Program-made: the position numbers and the translations under genes
Assembly (NCBI GenBank): GCA_030867875.1
Contig: JAOWCC010001634.1
Coordinates: 53,850,021-53,914,020, forward strand
Reading direction: 5' to 3'
DNA from: Actinernus sp. WN-2022
Lineage: Eukaryota; Cnidaria; Anthozoa; Actiniaria; Actinernidae
Length of the DNA: 64,000 nt
Notes under the pieces: generated by a model
The model's database searches: none
What the model saw: only the letters and a program-made list of their open reading frames with translations
Told to the model about the DNA's origin: nothing
Shown: positions 55,152 to 64,000 of the stretch, one piece after another
How positions within the stretch are numbered: position 1 is the first letter of the stretch
How the letters are laid out: every line of letters starts with the position of its first letter

Positions 55152-55226
55152 CGGCTCTATAGTAAGGCGGTTTAGAGCGCGCGCTTTTGATTCCAATGAT
55201 CGGAGTTCGATTCCCACACCAGCCAC
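55152..55226 (+). other. tRNA-like segment
   Basis: GGCTCTATAGTAAGGCGGTT, a region CGCGCTTTTGATTCC where an anticodon would be, and B box GAGTTCGATTCCC, closing with CAGCCA that pairs partly with the start. The D arm is poor, so it is a tRNA-derived remnant at best. Confidence 0.4.
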
Positions 55227-55589
55227 AATTTGTTTTAACTTCTTTTTCTCCTTTCTCAGTTTTATTTAATCTTTTCCTGTCATTTAAGCTATTAGAGCCG
55301 CCTTCTACACTAAAAACATTGTTGTGTATTGGCTCTCCTCCAACACGGACATGATGAGAAAGAAATTATATTACAGGTGACCCAATTATATTGCTCTGTA
55401 AGTGGCAATATTTACTAGCATTTGAATGGGATTTTTTTTAAACTAATATTGAATAAAAAGCGACAATACTTACAGCATATGTTTATTTGTCCATGGGCTG
55501 TGTCTAGTTGCAATTTCAGCTTTTTTTCGGCAAGTTCTGCTGGTAACAGTTAGCATTACTGCTGGGGTCTTAACATCCAGGAACTCGGT

Positions 55590-55700
55590 TTGCGATTGGC
55601 CAAGGGAAGTGACCAATAAGAACGCTTCGCGGGAAAAGCTATCCAATGAGAGCATTCGATCGATTCGCATAATTCGAAATATATTCTCGATCACGGCGTC
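55590..55700 (+). promoter_or_regulatory. Possible promoter of the zinc-finger exon
   Basis: GATTGG (55594), CCAAT (55612) and CCAAT (55643) plus GCGGGAAAA (E2F-like, about 55630) cluster 70-170 bp upstream of the ATG at 55767. No TATA box is obvious. Confidence 0.35.
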
Positions 55701-55766
55701 GTCAGTAATCATTCGAATCACAATTTTTACAAAATACTGTTCTAGGTTAAGCTTATATTTTACGAC

Positions 55767-56025
55767 ATGAGTTGGACCAGGCGTGGGACAGGTCAGTGTC
55801 CACGGTGTAAAGAGATTTACTACAATAGCTGGAAGCCAGAGAAATGCAAAGGCTGCGAGTTCCATATTGGCGGCAAACATGTGCCTAAACGAAAGAAGCA
55901 GAAGGTTTACACACCTTCTGCCGTTCGCATTGACGCAGAAGTTCGACCCGACCCAGGTCGAGGGGTAAAATTTCAACAGAACTCGCTGAAATTGTATACA
56001 GAGCCCAAAGAGATAAAGTCTTCAG
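55767..56025 (+). CDS. First exon of a transposon protein with two CxxC pairs
   Basis: The ATG opens MSWTRRGTGQCPRCKEIYYN, then SWKPEKCKGCEFHIGGKHVP and a basic stretch KRKKQKVYTP. The CPRC and CKGC pairs look like a small zinc ribbon. The exon probably ends at about 56025 in TCTTCAG|GTATTT, a splice donor; the translated sequence beyond it is low complexity. Similar N-termini occur in cnidarian predicted proteins of transposon origin, as far as I recall. The downstream exons are not in the element, so the gene is incomplete. Function unknown. Confidence 0.55.
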
Positions 56026-56448
56026 GTATTTTTTTATTTTTTTTTACCAGTCTGCATTTTATACCGAGTCTGCAGTCTGCAGTCTGCATTTTATACCCAG
56101 TCTGCAGTCTGCAGTCTGCAGATTATACTGACCGCTGGGATTGCATGCAAAATACGGAACATGGCATTGGGTAAACAAATCAGCAGATGAAGTACATAGA
56201 TAAGTACTGAAGTACGGGAACCTCAGTGCTTGCATGTGGGCAGGCGATCAAAATGCGGCAACAGAATGTCTTTTTTTGACATAGTAGCTAAAAAAAAACT
56301 AACTGCCTAAAAAATACTAACCCGACCCTGACTGCACCCAAATTATACCCAAACACTGACCCTACCTGCCCAAACGGAGCTCAAAACCCTGACCCACCCG
56401 GGCGGCACATACATAATACGTCACAAACAGGAGTACCTCCCCCCCCCG

Positions 56449-56664
56449 GCTGTAGTCGCTGTAGTACTGTAGTTGCTGTAGTACTGTAGTCGCTGTAGTT
56501 GATGTAGTACTGTAGTCGCTGTAGTTGCTGTAGTACTGTAGTTGCTGTAGTACTGTAGCTGCTGTAGTTGCTGTAGTACTGTAGTACTCTAGTCGCTGTA
56601 GTTGCTGTAGTACTGTAGTCGCTGTAGTTGCTGTAGTACTGTAGTCGCTGTAGTTGCTGTAGTA
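56449..56664 (+). repeat. GTAGT minisatellite, left of LINE-B
   Basis: CTGTAGTCGCTGTAGTACTG and variants (GTTGCTGTAGTACT) repeat for about 215 bp and run straight into the (CATA)n tail of LINE-B. The same repeat resumes at 58184. Confidence 0.93.
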
Positions 56665-58170
56665 ACATACATACATACATACATATAACTTTATTTCCGT
56701 ACGCTAGCCACTACAACAGTAAGCTGGTTTCCACGTGGGGCGTAACAATAAATATATGTACAGATTAAAAACATATATTGATAAAAATCAGTAAAAATCT
56801 GCTATCAGCATAACTCAGTAACAGGAACAGACACTCCTCTTGAATTGCCGTAAAGATTTGGCTCTTTTAGCCTCATCTTGCAGGTTATTCCATAGCATAG
56901 CACCACTGTATTTGAAGCTCCGCTTGAGGAAATTTGTACGCGGTCTTGGAAGTGCTAGATCAGTTTCAGAGTTTCTTAGCTGATAGCGTTTATCGCAGTC
57001 ACTTGTTTTAATAAAAGAGTTTCTCAAATATGGTGCGGATTGTTCATTTAAGATTTTATAGATTAAAATAGATTTCATTTGATTACGTCTGGCTTGGAGG
57101 GTTTTCCATTCTAATTTAGCAAGTATATCAACGGATCTTGTGTCGTAATTCGTGCCTGAAATTACCCTAGCGGCTCGAGATTGAACTCTTTGCAATTTGT
57201 CTTTTAGAGTCTTGCCGCAAGTATCCCATAGTGGGCAACAATAGTCGAAGTAAGGTTGTATTTGTAAATTACTTCGAGTTAATCGGTGGGGAGAAATGGC
57301 TTAATACGTTTTATGGCACCTATACCAGCACTTGCCTTTTTACATATCTTATTTATTTGATTTTCAAAACTAAGTTTTTCATCGATTTCAATCCCTAGGC
57401 AGGTATGTGAGTGTACTCGCGATACCTTGTTATTGTCTATGGAGATATTGTTTGGCTGGCTTTTGGTTTTATTATTTAAGTTATAGGTCGATCCAATTAT
57501 CATTAGTTTGGTTTTGGAGGGGTGATACTGGAGCTTATTCACTACAAGCCAGTCACATATGTTATCCAAGTCAGAATTAATATTCGATGTAAGTTTGTCC
57601 ATATCATGGGCAGATGCAAAAATCTGGGTATCATCTGCATATATACATGGGTAGTAAAATTAAGGCAATTTGATAAATCATTGATATAAAGTAGAAATAA
57701 CAAGGGTACTAGGATCGAGCTTGGCGGACACCACAAATTATCTCTTTCGTGGAGGATAAATGACCATTTACTAAACATTGCTGTTGTCTATTAGTTAAAT
57801 AGGAATCGAACCATTTTTGGCCAAGGCCCGAAACACCATAAAACTCCAATTGGTCAAGTAAAATGGAATGGTTAATTGAATCAAATGCTTTTCGAATATC
57901 AATAAATACTACTCCCGTTAATAAACCATTATCCATACTTTCGTACAGTGTATCGCACATTTGGATCAGAGCTGTGACTGTTGAATGAAGTGGACGAAAC
58001 CCAGATTGGAATTTAGAAAGCATGGAGTTATCAAGTAGATAGCCGTATAACTGTCTGAAAACTTCTTTTTCAAACACTTTACTGATTATCGGTAAGATAG
58101 ATATAGGGCGATAATTTCCAGTTTGACGCCGGTCGTCAGCTTTGAATATTGGATTCACGCGCGCTCTTTT
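56665..58170 (-). pseudogene. LINE-B: CR1-type reverse transcriptase, three frame breaks, (TATG)n tail
   Basis: From about 58158 on the minus strand: NPIFKADDRRQTGNYRPISI, SGFRPLHSTVTALIQ and VVFIDIRKAFDSINH (first catalytic block). A break follows near 57720, then YADD-type sequence with a 2-base TA duplication just before it (near 57640), CDWLVVNKLQYHPSKTKLMI, another break near 57280, LQRVQSRAARVISGTNYDT and a C-terminal GAMLWNNLQDEAKR ending near 56815. The 3' UTR ends AAATAAAGTTATATG with a (TATG)n tail at 56664-56683. It is 5'-truncated in the middle of a GTAGT minisatellite. Confidence 0.92.
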
Positions 58171-58183
58171 CCATTCTTCAACG

Positions 58184-58365
58184 CTGTAGTCGCTGTAGTC
58201 GCTGTAGTTGCTGTAGTTGCTGTAGTACTGTAGTTGCTGTAGTACTGTTGTTGCTGTAGTCGCTGTTGTTGCTGTAGTCGCTGTAGTACTTTAGTCGCTG
58301 TAGTACTTTAGTCGCTGTAGTACTGTAGTCGCTGTACTGTAGTCGCTGTAGTACTGTAGTCGCTG
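58184..58365 (+). repeat. GTAGT minisatellite between two LINE ends
   Basis: CTGTAGTCGCTGTAGTTG and CTGTAGTACTTTAGTCG variants. It lies between the truncated 5' end of LINE-B and the tail of the next LINE fragment. Confidence 0.93.
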
Positions 58366-58367
58366 TA

Positions 58368-58410
<43 letters not shown>

Positions 58411-58682
58411 GACTTTATTTAACGAGGGTGACACTAAACAGTTACAAACTGATAAACTTGTGGCCCTCTGAAGGTTTACCTAAGTATAAATATATCAAAT
58501 ATTAAAATATGGATAAAAGTATACATTAAAGTTCTACTAACAGTAGAGCCTAGAATTATATACGCTAAAATAATCTGATTTGCTTAATATACAATGATCT
58601 AATTAATAATACCTAATTTAGAATTTAAGCCGGAAACTACACATATAGATATAAGATACGATAATGATAATATACAAGTATT
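58366..58682 (-). mobile_element. LINE 3' UTR with (ATT)n tail
   Basis: On the minus strand a non-coding end of about 270 bp finishes TTAAATAAAGTCTTATTATT followed by (ATT)n at 58366-58410. The form matches the 3' ends of the other LINEs (ATAAAG plus short-unit tail). Both sides are GTAGT minisatellite. Confidence 0.7.
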
Positions 58683-58870
58683 CTATGTAGCCCTGTAGTA
58701 CTGTGTAGCCCTGTAGTACTGTAGTTGATGTAGTACTGTAGTCGCTTAACGCTAAGCAGGCTAAGCCGCTAAAGAAACCCAGAAAAGTGTTCAATTGTAA
58801 ACAATCTACCAAATGATCATGGGAAATATTGTAGGACGTAGCTGTGTACATAGTACTGTAGTCGCTGTTT
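58683..58870 (+). repeat. Remnants of the GTAGT minisatellite
   Basis: TATGTAGCCCTGTAGTACTG and TGTAGTTGATGTAGTACTG at 58683-58745 and TAGTACTGTAGTCGCTG at 58851-58868. A further trace is at 59080-59095. Confidence 0.8.
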
Positions 58871-59335
58871 CATGGCATGTTAGGAATTTTACAAAAAGTC
58901 ATTGTCTAGCTCAGGCGTAAGTCAAAAGTATTAACTCTCAATCTAAACTAAACACACTATGGTTTTAAATTTTAACCGGGCTTGGTTCATAACCAATTGA
59001 CTTTGTAGATGGCCGTATATTTGTCATTTTTAGATGCATGTCATGTTATACGCCGTACCATACCATACCATACCATAATGTAGTACTGTAGTTGCTGTGG
59101 TATTTCTTTACACAGCCCTATAACCGAGTTTAAATTGTTGTTTCGTCGGTACAATGCCCTACTCAACTACAGCATGACAGTTACCCTGATCAACTGTGCT
59201 GATCAACTGGATTGCGTGCTAGTAACACTTTCATTCCATTCCCTTCCATCCTATTCCATTGTTTTCCCCTGAATAAAATCAATTAGTTATAATTAATAAT
59301 ATAGTGGATAACCTCTTCGAGTCTTTTAGCAATTT

Positions 59336-59474
59336 TTAGACCCCGTCCACACGTATCCGTTTTCGTATCGTTTTTGTATTGTCCTCCGTCCTCAAGGGAA
59401 TAGAAAACAATGGTCTAATTACCTGAAACAATATGAAAACGCTACGAAAACGGATACGTGTGGACGGGGTCTTA
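59336..59474. mobile_element. 133 bp MITE with TTA duplication (Harbinger-like)
   Basis: The element at 59339-59471 has inverted ends GACCCCGTCCACACGTATCC and GGATACGTGTGGACGGGGTC, flanked by TTA at 59336-59338 and 59472-59474. A TWA-type 3 bp duplication suggests PIF/Harbinger. No coding capacity. Confidence 0.85.
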
Positions 59475-60119
59475 GACTTTTGTGCCTAATTATCGGCGTC
59501 ATTTTGTTATGTGTAGCTTATCTTTTCCTTTTTTTCCGATCAGTACAAAAATGGCTTATTTCTGTGCTGTTAATAATTCAACATGTTTAAAAGCGTATTA
59601 GTAACTGTCCTACTATAAAACTCCATAGATAAGCCGTCGTTGCCTGGTGATAAACTCGACAGGACGCGCATTGTCATTATCATTTTGAGCCCTTAAGAAT
59701 CATCCAATGAAGGAGGACATCGGTGATTGGAAAAAGAGTAGATGTCTTAAAATTAGATTAGAAATAGAGTAGATGTCTTAAAATTCTGCCAACCTTTCTC
59801 TGGTTTTGTTAAAGGTTGTAAATATTCTTCCAGTCTGCCACAACCGGAATGCTTTTCCAATCGTGAATCCTGTAAAACTTGAAATGTCTGGCCACAGGGG
59901 CGTGTAGGTGTGGGGACAAGTTGGTAAAGATTCCCCACCCTTTATAGTCGTGCCATTAACAGTCGAACCGACCAAGCCGAGACTATGCTAAGATGCCCGA
60001 TTCTAGAACTTATGGATGAGGGATCAGCCTTTCTCTGTTGATCATTTACGAGATGTTCACCGCTATGTTTATATATAAGGGCTCTGGAAATGGAAATGAT
60101 CACGTGTTTCTGAGGTCGA
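59475..60119. other. Non-coding stretch
   Basis: A 20 bp phrase (AGAGTAGATGTCTTAAAATT) is duplicated at 59736 and 59767. No gene is seen. Confidence 0.4.
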
Positions 60120-60822
60120 TGGCCAACTAGCTTCTGATCTCAATTGTGTTAATACATGGCTCAACGCAAACAAATTAACCCTTAATCTTAAGAAAACAGA
60201 ATATATGTTAATTGCTTCAAATCAAAAACGCATTAACATTCCCCACATCCCAACACCATCAATAAATAACGTTGCTATTAATCAGGTACAGACAGCCAAA
60301 TCTTTAGGAGTATTCATTGATGAAAATCTCTCTTGGGATACCCACATTGATCATATATCTCAAAAGATCTCTGCTGATATTGGCGGCATAAAAAAATGAA
60401 GCTTTTTGTCCCTTTCTCCACTCTTTTGACTATTTCCAATGCACTAGTCCAACCACACTTTGCTTATACTTTAGCGAAGTGTGGGGTAACTGTGGCAATG
60501 GTTTATGTGACAAGCTACAGAAATTGCAGAATCGTGCTGCTCGTGTTTTATTGAAGCCGCGTGAAACTCTTACCTGGAAAAACATAAAACACCAACATTT
60601 ACTAGATTCTGCAGTTATGGTGTACAAGTCACTAAATAATTGAGCTCCATATTATCTTTGCTCGAAATTTATCTCTAGGAATGAGCTAGTTAATTATTCA
60701 CTACGCGATCTTACTTATAAGCTGGCTATTCCACATCCGCGCACTGACTCTCTTAAAAGAAGTTTTAGCTATAACGGCGCACAATTGTGGAACAGCCTGC
60801 CCCTTGATATTCGCCAGAAATA
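60120..60822 (+). pseudogene. LINE reverse transcriptase C-terminal fragment
   Basis: Frames read LNCVNTWLNANKLTLNLKKT, TAKSLGVFIDENLSWDTHID, ISQKISADIGGIKK, then after shifts CDKLQKLQNRAARVLLKPRE, VMVYKSLNN and LKRSFSYNGAQLWNSLPLDI. Typical of the CR1/L2 polymerase end. It stops at about 60822 and is followed after 12 bp by the GTAGT minisatellite in inverted orientation. Confidence 0.87.
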
Positions 60823-60834
60823 AGATGGCCAGCA

Positions 60835-61137
60835 TGCAACTACAGCAACTATAGTACTACAGCAATACTACGTATACAGTAAGTACTATAGTGACTACAG
60901 TAACTATGTACAGTCGGTACTACAGCGACTACAGCAACTACACTACTACAGCAACTACAGCAGCTACAGCGACTACAGCGACTACAGTACTACATCAACT
61001 ACGGTACTACAGCGACTACAACGACTACAACAACTACAGCGACTACAATACTACAGCAACTACCGTACTACAGCGACTACAGTACTACAGCGACTACAGA
61101 ACTACATCAACTACAGTACTACAGCATAGTACTACAG
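60835..61137 (-). repeat. GTAGT minisatellite (reads CTACAG on plus)
   Basis: About 300 bp of CTACAGCAACTACAGTACTA-type units, the reverse complement of the arrays at 54.5-58.9 kb. Its right edge cuts the BEL/Pao integrase. Confidence 0.92.
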
Positions 61138-62180
61138 GATGCTTCTCGCCGTACTCGAAATCTGCGCGTCGTAGTCGGCCACCCACGCGATAGATACCAT
61201 CGTTGTCGATGAACGGATCCAGACGATAGAGGCAAGATCTCTTCAGTAACTGCTTTCTCTTGCGATCCCATGCACGTCATTGCTGCTCAGGCTCAGCAGC
61301 GTCAATGTATTTTTGTATCTCCAGTTCGTCGTTGAAGGCCTCACTTTGAGCTGACTGGATCATTACTGTCATGGCTTGTTGGAGCTCCTTTGCTGTGGGA
61401 GTACGGAGTCTGATGCCTACGGTTTGAGCGCTGCACCTTTGGCCCCCCTTGTCGGTACAAGGCTTTCCCCTTAAATTCCTTGATCTTCACTATGAGAATT
61501 GCAAAAACCTTTCGGCTCCAAGACTGATGCTTCTCTGGATGGTTGTAGAGCGTACTGAGACCTTTGCGTACCTCGGGGTCCTGATTGTCTAGTGGAATTT
61601 CTTCCTGCCCATGTGGTGGCGCGTTTGATGAATCTCTCAGAAAACGGGGTCCGAGAAGCCAGTCAGACTCTGCTAGGTTGTGTACTCCAAGGCTGCGTGT
61701 GGCTAGGTCTACTGGATTCGTGGTTGTGTCGATGTACCTCCACTGGCTAGGGCTCGACATCTTTCGGATAATCTGAACTCTGTTGGCGACATAGACGTAA
61801 AATCGTCTGCTTTCGTTCTGGATGTAGCCGAGGGCAACTTTGGAGTCTGTATATAAGGTAATCTCTTCGATGTCTATGCCAATTTCCTTGAGTACCTTGG
61901 TGACCGCCTGTACAGCTAGAACTGCACCACACAGTTCCAGACGTGGGATGCTCGTAGTCTCGATAGGGGCTACTTTAGATTGCCCGAGAACTAGAGCTAC
62001 ACTGACTTCTTTTCGCTTGTTTATCAGGCGCAAGTAGACTGCCGCGCCGATAGCATCCTTACTGGCGTCGGAGAAAGCATGAATCTCTGCTCGGACTGCT
62101 CTGCCGAAACCTTTTGGGTGGTAGCAGCGGCGAACATATACTTTCTCCAGGTCAACCAGGGAGTCACGCCATCGTTTCCA
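61138..62180 (-). pseudogene. BEL/Pao RNase H (Pao) domain and integrase zinc finger start
   Basis: From the in-frame stop at 62181 the frame continues HPKGFGRAVRAEIHAFSDAS, GQSKVAPIETTSIPRLELCG, ITLYTDSKVALGYIQNESRR, RVQIIRKMSSPSQWRYIDTT and NPVDLATRSLG, the RNase H-like region of BEL/Pao pol. A frameshift near 61450 moves the rest, up to the integrase N-terminal segment FIDNDGIYRVGGRLRRADFE at about 61220-61160, into other frames. The region is cut off at 61137. Confidence 0.88.
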
Positions 62181-63010
62181 CTAATTTAGTAGGGTGGCGG
62201 GAAGGGAATCGTTCCACCCTAGAGGTGCGTCGTTAGTCTCCTTTCTTCCCATGAGGACCAACTTCTGGAGTAGGAGCCTGCCTTCTAGGAGCACTGGCAC
62301 TGCTAGGCCAAGTGGGTCGTGTATTGAATTAACAATTGAGAGTACTCCTCGTCGTGTAAACGGCTTGTCCGGTAGTGAAACTTGGAATGTGAATGTGTCG
62401 TCTTCTAAATTCCAGTAAACACCAAGCGACCGCTGAGCTGGAAGGGTGTCGTGACGTAGATCCAGGTCGTGAACATCTTTTCCTCTGTCTTCGATCGGGA
62501 AAGCTTCCATGACTTCGATGGAGTTGGATACAACCTTGTGGAGTCGTAGGTTGGATGTTGCCAACATGGCTTGAGCGTTGTTCACCAGGTCGATAGCTTG
62601 TTTTTCCGTAGTTGATGAGGCTAGGCCGTCGTCGACGTAGAAATTGCGAAAGACGAAATTCTTGGCTTCTTCTCCATACTCCTCCTCGCCATCCACTGCG
62701 GTCTTTCGTAGGCCGAAGGTGGCTACGGCAGGGCTGGGACCATTGCCGAAGAGGTGGACATTCATCCGGTACTCAACTATCTTATTCTGCGAGTCGTTAT
62801 CTTTGAACCATAGGAAGCGCAGAAAGTCCCTGTGGTTGCTGTTAACGTAAAAATAATGAAACATCTGCTCGATGTCGCACATTATGGCTACGTTCTCTCT
62901 CCGAAATCGGATCAGGACGCCGAGCAGGCTATTCATAAGGTCGGGGCCTGGTAGCAGCACCTTGTTTAGGGACACTCCATCATACTCGGCCGACGAGTCG
63001 AACACCACCC
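62181..63010 (-). CDS. BEL/Pao reverse transcriptase
   Basis: The frame covers the palm: VFDSSAEYDGVSLNKVLLPG, MCDIEQMFHYFYVN (first catalytic Asp), MNVHLFGNGPSPAVATFGLR and YVDDGLASS (catalytic YVDD, residues 124-127 from the ATG at 63008), then LGVYWNLEDDTFTF. It ends at a single TAG at 62181-62183, after which the same frame continues into RNase H, so this stop is a point mutation or, less likely, a read-through site. At the 5' end the fingers segment expected between the protease linker and VFDSS is missing. Confidence 0.93.
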
Positions 63011-64000
63011 TTATTTGCGTCCACCCTCTCCATTTGAGGCTTTTTCTTCAAGGTTCGCAGTAGACTGCTCAGACGGTGTACTGCTTGGGCTCGGTTATTC
63101 GGCATTCGTATCTCCTGCTGGCGGAAAGGGAAAGGCATCTCCAAGTGTCCGATCTCTTTTTTGTGTATCTCTCTCTCCATTATGTCTATGAACTTACGGT
63201 CTTCGCAAGACAGGCTTGATTCATTGTCTTCCCTGGTGGTATGAAAGACGTCGTTCTCTAGACTCCTTGTACTCTGTTCGTCGGACCCATCCTGAACCTT
63301 GTTGGGGCATGGTACTATCTCGTATTCTTTGGCGTTTGCGGATAGACTGGTGCGGCGGGCAAGCACATGAACTGGGCCGTCGATGAGGTCGAGACATACC
63401 TGCCCGGTTATGGTCCAGCCTAACACAAGTCTTTGTGCCCAGGGGGCTCCTCTAGGTCCGTTCTTGGACTCCCGAACCTTAAGTAGCTCCGGTGCATCCC
63501 GGCCGATTAGTAGATGGATATCAGCGCTATTGTCAAGGGATGGAATGTCGTTGGCGATCTCGCGCAAGTGAGGGAATCTCCTCGCCATCTCGGGTGTTGG
63601 GATCTCCCGCTTATCTTGAGGGATGTTGTCACACTCGACCGTTGTTGGGAGCTCTGTTGTTGTTCCAGATAGGGATTGTACGATCAGGCTTGTGACGCGG
63701 CGTCCGTACTTTATTTCTCTCTCACTGCTACAGGTCGACAAGTAGTACTTCTCTTGCGGCCAATCCGCGCCGAGCTCATCCGCGAGCTCGCTACTGATCA
63801 ATGATGTATTTCTCTGGTCGTCGATAATGGCGTAGACGCGACGTGTAGAGTCCGATTTATTTCTAACGGACACATCGACAATTATTTTACTGCACGACAC
63901 CCCTCCTTCGTTAATGCCGCACGCTGCTGTACACTTGGGTCTGACATTCGTGGCGGCCTCTTCGTTTCGCTCTTTGTGTAGCAGCACGATGTGGCGTTTA
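63005..64000 (-). CDS. BEL/Pao protease (DUF1758-like) and linker, partial
   Basis: The open frame enters from beyond the window. It shows SCSKIIVDVSVRNKSDSTRR, VYAIIDDQRNTSLISSELAD (the aspartic protease active region of this family), IPSLDNSADIHLLIGRDAPE and APWAQRLVLGWTITGQVCLD, then a low-conservation linker with RMPNNRAQAVHRLSSLLRTL and KKKPQM. The residues at the active site read D-D-Q rather than the usual D-[ST]-G. Just after KKPQM the expected polymerase fingers are absent and the frame changes near 63000. Confidence 0.88.

Larger units (their letters stand above)
54598..56450. mobile_element. DNA transposon with G-rich ends (GGGGGTACT type)
   Basis: The left end is a G run (about 54610-54628) followed by GTACTTACATG; the right end is GAGTACC followed by a C run (about 56437-56447). 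Both subterminal regions repeat phrases such as AACCCTGACCC and GAGCTC. Inside are inverted duplicates: 54700-54925 and 55929-56125 share ACTGCAGACTGCAGAC-type repeats and an exon end. Cnidarian genomes carry many repeats starting with a G run and GTACTCC. I cannot name the superfamily. Confidence 0.6.
61138..64000 (-). mobile_element. BEL/Pao retrotransposon pol region, continues beyond the window
   Basis: On the minus strand the order is protease, reverse transcriptase, RNase H/Pao domain and the beginning of integrase (YRVGGRLRRADFEYGEKHP near 61160-61130). The 3' part is replaced by a minisatellite at 61137, so the integrase core, C-terminal domain and long terminal repeat are lost. The 5' side runs off the window at 64000 with the frame still open. 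Damage is limited: one stop, one deletion with a frame change and one frameshift near 61450. Confidence 0.92.

Noticed and set aside
55470..55976. 168-codon minus-strand frame
   Set aside because: It is largely antisense to the CPRC/CKGC exon and its promoter, with no domain of its own.
56362..56680. Minus-strand frames rich in YSNYSDYSTTATT
   Set aside because: Translation of the GTAGT minisatellite, low complexity.
60891..61193. 100-codon plus-strand frame of Thr/Tyr repeats
   Set aside because: Translation of the inverted minisatellite, running into the BEL/Pao relic.
62194..63063. Plus-strand frames rich in Arg and Ser
   Set aside because: Antisense of the BEL/Pao reverse transcriptase.

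Overview
This 64 kb window looks like gene-poor nuclear DNA of a marine invertebrate, most likely an anthozoan cnidarian such as a stony coral. The host is inferred from the transposon flavour: CR1/L2-like LINEs with microsatellite tails, Penelope-like elements, BEL/Pao and Ty3/gypsy relics, IS4EU and Harbinger DNA transposons, and many MITEs. No bacterial operon structure is present, and I could not recognise any conserved single-copy host gene. Almost every convincing protein signal belongs to a mobile element.

Layout. 0.5-3 kb: a small MITE and a LINE with an uninterrupted reverse transcriptase frame. 5.2-10.4 kb: the richest segment, an IS4EU (ISL2EU)-type DNA transposon. It has a plus-strand SWIM zinc finger/YqaJ-type nuclease gene and a convergent minus-strand THAP/DDE transposase gene. 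The transposase is split in its THAP domain by a 675 bp MITE with a clean CCCGGG duplication. An integrase-core relic abuts the nuclease gene head to head. 11.9-13.7 kb: a TTAA-flanked MITE, one piece of a 256 bp tRNA-bearing repeat, and a Harbinger-like element with a MADF-domain relic. 14-20.3 kb: minisatellites and satellites, a Penelope GIY-YIG endonuclease relic with a hammerhead-like motif, LINE 3' ends and a BEL/Pao tail. 20.8-22.9 kb: a Penelope reverse transcriptase relic and a gypsy integrase tail. 23.7-26.9 kb: a TTAA-bounded element holding a tandem array of the 256 bp repeat, each unit with a tRNA-Thr-like sequence. 27-37 kb: palindromes, hairpin MITEs and LINE pieces. 37.6-42.7 kb: a TA-flanked element, two gypsy pol fragments in opposite orientation and a TA-flanked MITE between them. 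42.7-47.4 kb: mostly featureless. 47.4-53.4 kb: a LINE relic carrying a SINE, then three TA-flanked foldback elements in a row with tRNA-like segments. 54.4-61.1 kb: a GTAGT-rich minisatellite repeatedly invaded by LINEs and next to a DNA transposon with a two-CxxC exon. 61.1-64 kb: a BEL/Pao pol region on the minus strand running off the window.

How the parts relate: the IS4EU transposase and the YqaJ-type nuclease are the two proteins expected of one transposon and share a hairpin-rich 3' spacer. Many of the rest are nested insertions whose order can be read from target duplications. Several LINE 3' ends lie inside tandem arrays, suggesting either a target preference or better survival there.
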